Origin: Solidesulfovibrio carbinolicus
GTDB lineage: Bacteria; Desulfobacterota; Desulfovibrionia; Desulfovibrionales; Desulfovibrionaceae
Direction of reading: 5' to 3'
DNA: 64,000 bases
Assembly (NCBI RefSeq): GCF_004135975.1
Contig: NZ_CP026538.1
Location: forward strand, 4,030,001-4,094,000
The position numbers and the translations under genes were made by a program. The notes below the pieces were generated by a model. That model did no database searches. It worked only from the letters and a program-made list of their open reading frames with translations, and was not told where the DNA came from. Positions 58,241 to 64,000 of this stretch are shown one piece after another; position 1 is the stretch's first letter; each line of letters starts with the position of its first letter.

Positions 58241-59602
58241 TTACTTCCTGGGCTTTGTCACCTGCCGGGCGCGCCCCAGGGCCAAAGCCCCGTCCGGCAC
58301 ATCCGAAGTAATCACTGATCCGGCCCCGACAAGCGCGCCGTCGCCGATAGTCACCGGCGCAACCAGGGCCGTGTTGGAGCCGATGAAGGCTTTTTGGCCG
58401 ATGACGGTTTTGTGCTTGTTCACCCCATCGTAATTGCAGGTGATGGTGCCGGCGCCGACGTTGGTTCCGGCGCCGATTTCGGCGTCGCCGAGGTACGTGA
58501 GGTGGTTGGCCTTGGCCCCGGGGCCAAGGGTGGCCTTTTTCATCTCCACGAAGTTGCCGGCGTGGGAACCCTCCTCCATGACCGCGCCGGGCCGCAGACG
58601 GGCATAAGGGCCGACCAGACAGCCCGAGGCAACCCGGGCCTGGGCGATGTGGCAATAGGAATGGATGGTCGCGCCCGGTGCGATTGCCGCGTCTTCGATG
58701 CGGCAATGGGAGGCGACGGTCGTGCCCGGGCCGATGGTGGTGCGGCCGTAGATTTCCAGGGGGCCGCACAGGTCTGCCCCGGGGCCGATAACGACTTCCG
58801 GGCCGATGCGCACGGACTGTCCGGCCCGGATGAGAACCCCGGCGTCGAGGTGGACGTCCACGATGCGCCGGCGCAGGATTTCCTCGGCGGCCACAAGTTC
58901 TCGCGGACAGTTAATGCCCAGATACGCCTCGTCGCCGCCGCGGCTGACCGGCAGCACGGACAGGCACGCTTCCTGGGCCAGGGCCACCAGATCGGTGATG
59001 TAGTATTCGCCGCTCTTGTTGGCGTTGGACAGACGATCCAGCAAGGGCGCGATGGTCTCCAAGCGCAGCCGGTAGACCCCGGCGTTGATCTCGCCCGTGG
59101 CCTGGCCATGGACAGCCGGATCGAAATCCTTGGCCTCGACAATGGCCACGCCCTGGCCCGTGCGCACCACCCGGCCGTAGGAACCTGGATCGGGCAGGCT
59201 GATGGTGACGAAAGCCAGATCGGCGTCGGCATTTCTGGCCGCGTCCAGGAACGCGCCCAGGCTGGCGTCCGTAACCAGCGGGGCGTCGCCGTTAACCACA
59301 AGCACGTGGGTCAATCCGGCGGCGGTGAGCGTCGGCAGGGCGCAGGCCAGGGCATGGCCGGTGCCGAGCTGCTCGGCCTGGAGCACGAACCGGCCGGCCA
59401 ATTCGGGAAAAGCGGCTTCGACCGCCTCGGCCCGATGCCCGACCACGGCTCGGACCTCGTCGCCAAAAAGCGCGGACAGCGCCCGGGCAACATACCACAA
59501 CATGGGTTTGCCTAAAAGCGTGGCCAACACCTTGGGGGCGTCGCTTTTCATGCGGGTGCCCTTGCCGGCGGCCAGGGCCAAAGCGCCTTCGCGCTGCATC
59601 AT
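58241..59602 (-). CDS. glmU: Bifunctional GlmU (N-acetylglucosamine-1-P uridyltransferase / GlcN-1-P acetyltransferase)
   Basis: 453 residues. The N-terminal uridyltransferase (1-230) has LALAAGKGTRMKSDAPKVL, LGTGHALACALP and VNGDAPLV. The linker is followed by a left-handed beta helix of hexapeptide repeats (about 250-440: RIGPEVVIGPGADLCGPLEI) with the acetyltransferase site EEGSHAGNFVEMKKATLGPG (quoted to 20) and NYDGVNKHKTVIGQKAFIGS. It makes UDP-GlcNAc for wall and lipopolysaccharide. ATG at 59602 chosen with GGAG 7 bases upstream. It lies next to the second atpC. Confidence 0.95.
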   Translation of the reverse strand: MMQREGALALAAGKGTRMKSDAPKVLATLLGKPMLWYVARALSALFGDEVRAVVGHRAEAVEAAFPELAGRFVLQAEQLGTGHALACALPTLTAAGLTHVLVVNGDAPLVTDASLGAFLDAARNADADLAFVTISLPDPGSYGRVVRTGQGVAIVEAKDFDPAVHGQATGEINAGVYRLRLETIAPLLDRLSNANKSGEYYITDLVALAQEACLSVLPVSRGGDEAYLGINCPRELVAAEEILRRRIVDVHLDAGVLIRAGQSVRIGPEVVIGPGADLCGPLEIYGRTTIGPGTTVASHCRIEDAAIAPGATIHSYCHIAQARVASGCLVGPYARLRPGAVMEEGSHAGNFVEMKKATLGPGAKANHLTYLGDAEIGAGTNVGAGTITCNYDGVNKHKTVIGQKAFIGSNTALVAPVTIGDGALVGAGSVITSDVPDGALALGRARQVTKPRK

Positions 59603-59691
59603 GGGAAGTCTCCGAGGGTAAACGCCAACCGCCTCGCCGGCGGGAGGGCCAGACGAGGCGGCGAGCAATCGCTTGGGACCAATAAAAGGCC

Positions 59692-60123
59692 TTAGGGCCG
59701 ACCGAGGCCGGCGGTCTGGGGCACGTTGCCCAGTTTCATGCGGGTCAGCGCCCGTTGCAAGGCGGACTTGGCCCGGGTGTAGTCGATGTTTTCCTGGCGC
59801 GTGGCGGCCAGCCGGGCTTCGGCCCGCTCCCGGGCCTTGCGGGCCCGGTCGATGTCGATCTCCTCGGGCAGCTCGGCCGCCTCGGCCAGAATCAGGACCT
59901 TGCCGGCGGTGACGTCGGCAAAGCCGCCCGAGACGAAGACATAGTTCAACCGGCCGTTTTCCCGGTAGGCCAGGGACCCCACGGACAAGGCGGCCAGAAA
60001 GGGCACGTGGTGCGGCAAGGCGGTGAATTCGCCGGCCACGCCCGTGGCCGTGACCGAGTCCACGTCCTTTTGGAGCACCATCCGGTCGGGGGTCACGATC
60101 TGCAGCGCAAACGTCTTGGCCAT
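59692..60123 (-). CDS. atpC: Second ATP synthase epsilon subunit (F1, paralog)
   Basis: A 143-residue epsilon subunit. IVTPDRMVLQKDVDSVTATG and GEFTALPHHVPFLAALSVGS form the N-terminal beta sandwich; the helical hairpin tail (IDIDRARKARERAEARLAAT) is the regulatory arm. It is closely similar to the first atpC 380 bases upstream (HVPFL versus HIPFL; YVFVSGGFADV versus [11 protein letters not shown]) but differs in the tail. It lies beyond the strong terminator of the main operon, so separate expression is likely. A gap of 89 bases leads to glmU. Confidence 0.9.
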   Translation of the reverse strand: MAKTFALQIVTPDRMVLQKDVDSVTATGVAGEFTALPHHVPFLAALSVGSLAYRENGRLNYVFVSGGFADVTAGKVLILAEAAELPEEIDIDRARKARERAEARLAATRQENIDYTRAKSALQRALTRMKLGNVPQTAGLGRP

Positions 60124-60450
60124 GGCCTGTCCTTGTCTTCGGGTTTCATCGCTTGTTTCTGTGCTTTACCAGAAAACGGCCCAGGCCGACAACCGCTTCG
60201 AAGCCGTTCCAGCCGCGAGGGAGCTTACCAGACGCCCCTCCTGAAGCCGTTAGCCGGCTTTCACCGGCCCAAGTTCGCCAAAACACCAAGACCGTTGCGT
60301 CGCATCGGGTTTTTGCTCATCAAGCCGCGTTTTGCGCCAGGCTTCCTTCAGACCCGTCTCAAGACGACGCCCTATCTTTGCTCATCCTTCGCCTCCAGCA
60401 GGCTGGAGAGAGGACTTGCGCCTCCAAGCTGACATGCATGCTCGGCACAC
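60124..60450. other. Intergenic region between the two atpC genes
   Basis: No intact gene is seen. A 19-codon minus-strand frame (60261-60320, MSKNPMRRNGLGVLANLGR) has no support. The region would need to hold the promoter of the second atpC, which is not obvious. Confidence 0.4.
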
Positions 60451-60480
60451 AAAAAAAGGCGGCTCCCGAAGGAGCCGCCT
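60451..60480 (-). terminator. Terminator of the main atp operon
   Basis: Minus-strand stem AGGCGGCTCC-TTCG-GGAGCCGCCT (a 10-bp stem with a UUCG tetraloop), followed by TTTTTT. It lies 26 bases after the first atpC stop. Confidence 0.93.
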
Positions 60481-60505
60481 GACAGCCGGAGAGTACGGGG
60501 TCGGC

Positions 60506-60910
60506 CTAGTGGGCGTTCTCGCGCACGCGCATGCGGTAGAAGGCACGCTGCATGGCGGACTGGGCCCGGGCGAAGTCGACCTTGTCCTTTTCGCGGTCCA
60601 TGCGCTGCTTGGCCCGATCCTGGGCGCGGCGAGCGCGTTCGATATCGATGTCTTCCGGACGCTCGGCCACCTCGGCGAGGATGGTGACCTTGTTGCCGGA
60701 GACCTCGGCGAACCCGCCGGCGACGAAGACGTAGTTCGCCTTGCCGCCGACCTTGTACATCAAGCTCCCGATGCCCAGGGCCGACAGGAACGGGATGTGG
60801 TTGGCCATGACGCCGAATTCGCCAAGCAGACCCGGAGCGCCCACATAGTCAACATCCTGGGACAAGACCAGCTTGTCCGGGGTGACGATTTCAAGGCGGA
60901 GTTGGGCCAT
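60506..60910 (-). CDS. atpC: ATP synthase F1 epsilon subunit (operon copy)
   Basis: 134 residues. [40 protein letters not shown] and [16 protein letters not shown] form the beta domain, and [20 protein letters not shown] the helical arm. It connects the gamma shaft to the c-ring and inhibits ATP hydrolysis. It is the last gene of the atpA-atpG-atpD-atpC series (5 bases after atpD), followed by the operon terminator. Confidence 0.95.
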   Translation of the reverse strand: MAQLRLEIVTPDKLVLSQDVDYVGAPGLLGEFGVMANHIPFLSALGIGSLMYKVGGKANYVFVAGGFAEVSGNKVTILAEVAERPEDIDIERARRAQDRAKQRMDREKDKVDFARAQSAMQRAFYRMRVRENAH

Positions 60911-60915
60911 GATCG

Positions 60916-62346
<1,431 letters not shown>

Positions 62347-63228
62347 TTATCCCTTGAGTGCTTCGGAACCGCCGACGATGTCCATCAGTTCCTTGGTAAT
62401 GGCCGTTTGCCGGGCCTTGTTGTAGACCAGGGTAAGCGAGCTGACGAGGTCGTCGCAGTTCCTGGTGGCATTGTCCATGGACCGCATGCGGGCAGCGTGC
62501 TCGCTGGCCGAGGTGTCAAGCAGCCCGCGGTAGATCTGGACATTGATGAACCGGGGCAGGAGCTCGGCGAGGAGGCCTTCCACGGACGGTTCATAGATGT
62601 ACTCGGCCTTGGCTCCGACGTCCTCCTTGACCTCGCCGGCTTCGGCGGGGGAAAGGGGCAGCACGGGCAAAAGCGTCGGTTCCTGACGGGCAAGGCTGAT
62701 GAACTTGCCAAAGGCCATGGTCACTTCGTCGTAGGTCCCGCCGACGTAGCCGCCGATGACCTCGGCGCCGATGCGCGTGGCCAGGCTGAAGTCGAAGGCG
62801 GCCATTTCGTTGACGTAGGCGGCAACGATTTCGAAGCTGGTACGCCGGAAGCTGTCGCGAGCCTTGCGGCCCACGCACATGATCTTGACGTCCTTGCCTT
62901 CGGCGGTCTTGGCCCGGGCGACCTTGAGGGCCGCGTTGATGATGTTGTTGTTGAACGCGCCGCACAGACCGCGGTCGGAAGTGATGACGACCAGAAGGAC
63001 GGTCTTCACTTCGGCGCGGGCTTCCAGCAGCGGATGGATCGAGGAATCGGCGCCCTTGGCCAGTTCTCCGAGCATTTCGTAGAACTTGTCGGCGTAGGGA
63101 CGGAACCGCTCGATGCGCGACTGGGCGTTGCGCAGTTTTGCCGAGGCCACCATGTTCATGGCCTTGGTGATCTGCTTGGTCTTTCTGACCGCGTTGATCT
63201 TGACCTTTACGTCTTTGAGCGCAGGCAT
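62347..63228 (-). CDS. atpG: ATP synthase F1 gamma subunit
   Basis: 293 residues. The N-terminal coiled coil MPALKDVKVKINAVRKTKQI and TKAMNMVASAKLRNAQSR, the conserved TSDRGLCGAFNNNI, and a C-terminal coiled coil RMRSMDNATRNCDDLV with NKARQTAITKEL. It forms the rotating shaft inside alpha3beta3. AAGGGGGAG lies about 4-5 bases before the ATG. Order A-G-D-C is the usual F1 operon order. Confidence 0.96.
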   Translation of the reverse strand: MPALKDVKVKINAVRKTKQITKAMNMVASAKLRNAQSRIERFRPYADKFYEMLGELAKGADSSIHPLLEARAEVKTVLLVVITSDRGLCGAFNNNIINAALKVARAKTAEGKDVKIMCVGRKARDSFRRTSFEIVAAYVNEMAAFDFSLATRIGAEVIGGYVGGTYDEVTMAFGKFISLARQEPTLLPVLPLSPAEAGEVKEDVGAKAEYIYEPSVEGLLAELLPRFINVQIYRGLLDTSASEHAARMRSMDNATRNCDDLVSSLTLVYNKARQTAITKELMDIVGGSEALKG

Positions 63229-63319
63229 GGCTCCCCCTTTAGGCCTGTATCAGCGTTGCGCGGCGGCCGGCTCGGGCCGCCTGGTTGCAAAAACCCTGCA
63301 TGGTTTTTGAGCGCGCCGC

Positions 63320-64000
63320 TTAGGCCTTGAAGCCCTTTTTGAACTCGTCGATGGCCGCGCCGAGCTTGGCGATGAGGCCTTCGTCGAGCGCCTTTTTCTC
63401 CTGAATCTCGTTCAGGATGTCGCTCTTGGCGTTGTGGAAGTACTCCTGAAGGCCTTCCTCGAACTTGCGGACGGCCTCGACGGGCACATCGTCCATGAAG
63501 CCGCGGGTGCCGGCGAACAGGGAGATGACCTGCTCGGCCACGTTCATGGGCTTGTACTGGGGCTGCTTGAGCAGCTCGACCATGCGCATGCCGCGGCTGA
63601 GTTTCAGCTGGGTGGCCTTGTCCAGGTCGGAGCCGAACTGGGCAAACGCGGCCAGTTCGCGGTACTGGGCGAGGTCGAGACGCAGCGTGCCGGCGACCTG
63701 CTTCATGGCCTTGACCTGGGCGGCGCCGCCGACGCGGGAGACCGACAGACCGACGTTGATGGCCGGACGGATACCGGCGTTGAACAGGTTCGGCTCAAGG
63801 TAAACCTGACCGTCGGTGATGGAGATGACGTTGGTCGGGATGTACGCCGACACGTCGCCCGCCTGGGTCTCGATGATGGGCAGGGCGGTCAGCGAACCGG
63901 CTCCCAGGGCGTCGGACAGCTTGGCGGCGCGCTCCAGCAGACGGGAGTGGAGGTAGAAAACGTCGCCGGGGTAAGCTTCACGTCCGGGAGGACGGCGCAG
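63320..64000 (-). CDS. atpA: ATP synthase F1 alpha subunit, C-terminal part
   Basis: The stop lies at 63320 and the gene runs off the right edge, giving about 226 C-terminal residues. These include [20 protein letters not shown], the adenine/lever region [40 protein letters not shown] and the helical C-terminus ending DEFKKGFKA. The non-catalytic nucleotide-binding subunit of F1. The start and N-terminus are outside the window. atpG follows after a 91-base gap. Confidence 0.96.
   Translation of the reverse strand: MRRPPGREAYPGDVFYLHSRLLERAAKLSDALGAGSLTALPIIETQAGDVSAYIPTNVISITDGQVYLEPNLFNAGIRPAINVGLSVSRVGGAAQVKAMKQVAGTLRLDLAQYRELAAFAQFGSDLDKATQLKLSRGMRMVELLKQPQYKPMNVAEQVISLFAGTRGFMDDVPVEAVRKFEEGLQEYFHNAKSDILNEIQEKKALDEGLIAKLGAAIDEFKKGFKA

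Noticed and set aside
60261-60320. A 19-codon frame between the two atpC genes as a leader peptide
   Set aside because: No ribosome binding site, no codon bias of note and no attenuator structure after it.

Overview
The window looks like chromosomal DNA from a high-GC sulfate-reducing bacterium of the Desulfovibrio/Solidesulfovibrio type. The reasons are the adenylylsulfate reductase genes at the left edge, an FprA-type flavodiiron protein, an aromatic supra-operon in the order known from Desulfovibrio, and GC-rich codon use almost everywhere. The genus is an inference; I could not search a database.

Layout. 1-639 (minus): aprB and the start of aprA. 1278-3983 (plus): a promoter, cobalamin riboswitch and terminator ahead of metE, the B12-independent methionine synthase. 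3993-18416 (plus): a roughly 14-kb aromatic amino-acid operon. It opens with a leader peptide carrying seven consecutive aromatic residues and an attenuator terminator, and runs aroA' (ADTH synthase), aroB' (dehydroquinate synthase II), pheA, aroA, tyrA, trpE, trpG, HEPN gene, AT-rich KAP-like NTPase, trpD, trpC, trpF, trpB, trpA. 18536-25714: LysE exporter, a response regulator/kinase fusion, CheY-like protein, PhoU, MFS and MarC membrane proteins, pyruvate kinase, DUF1844 protein. 25728-30872: argC, an AlbA_2/ParA pair, a Nif11-like/DUF1847 pair, a DUF4239 membrane protein. 30873-38505: FprA, phenylacetate-CoA ligase, EamA transporter, small orphans, gene remnants, and a DUF4198 nickel/cobalt-type pair. 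38670-47877: cbiC, ychF, a YajG-like lipoprotein, a one-cysteine Tpx, a VanX-type dipeptidase, a multi-PAS kinase, a diguanylate cyclase, a WbuC cupin. 47907-53160 (minus): tyrS, ubiA, a WecA-like transferase and a glycosyltransferase. 53194-59602 (minus): glmU, a short ZapB-like gene, zapA, 6S RNA, rny, a DnaJ-like protein, a YmdB-type phosphodiesterase and two exported proteins. 59692-64000 (minus): the F1 ATP synthase genes atpA (partial), atpG, atpD, atpC, a terminator, and a second atpC.

Strongest candidates for something new. (1) An AT-rich KAP-like NTPase gene paired with a HEPN gene inside the trp operon, its 3' end overlapping trpD. (2) A repeat family in two parts: 21-bp palindromes with compensating arm changes just 3' of seven genes, and longer poly-T/poly-A palindromes just 5' of, or inside, the start of three genes. 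One of the latter is translated within tyrA. (3) The aromatic leader peptide that probably controls the whole aro-trp operon. (4) The AlbA_2/ParA pair. (5) A duplicated ATP synthase epsilon gene beyond the operon terminator. All are read from sequence alone.
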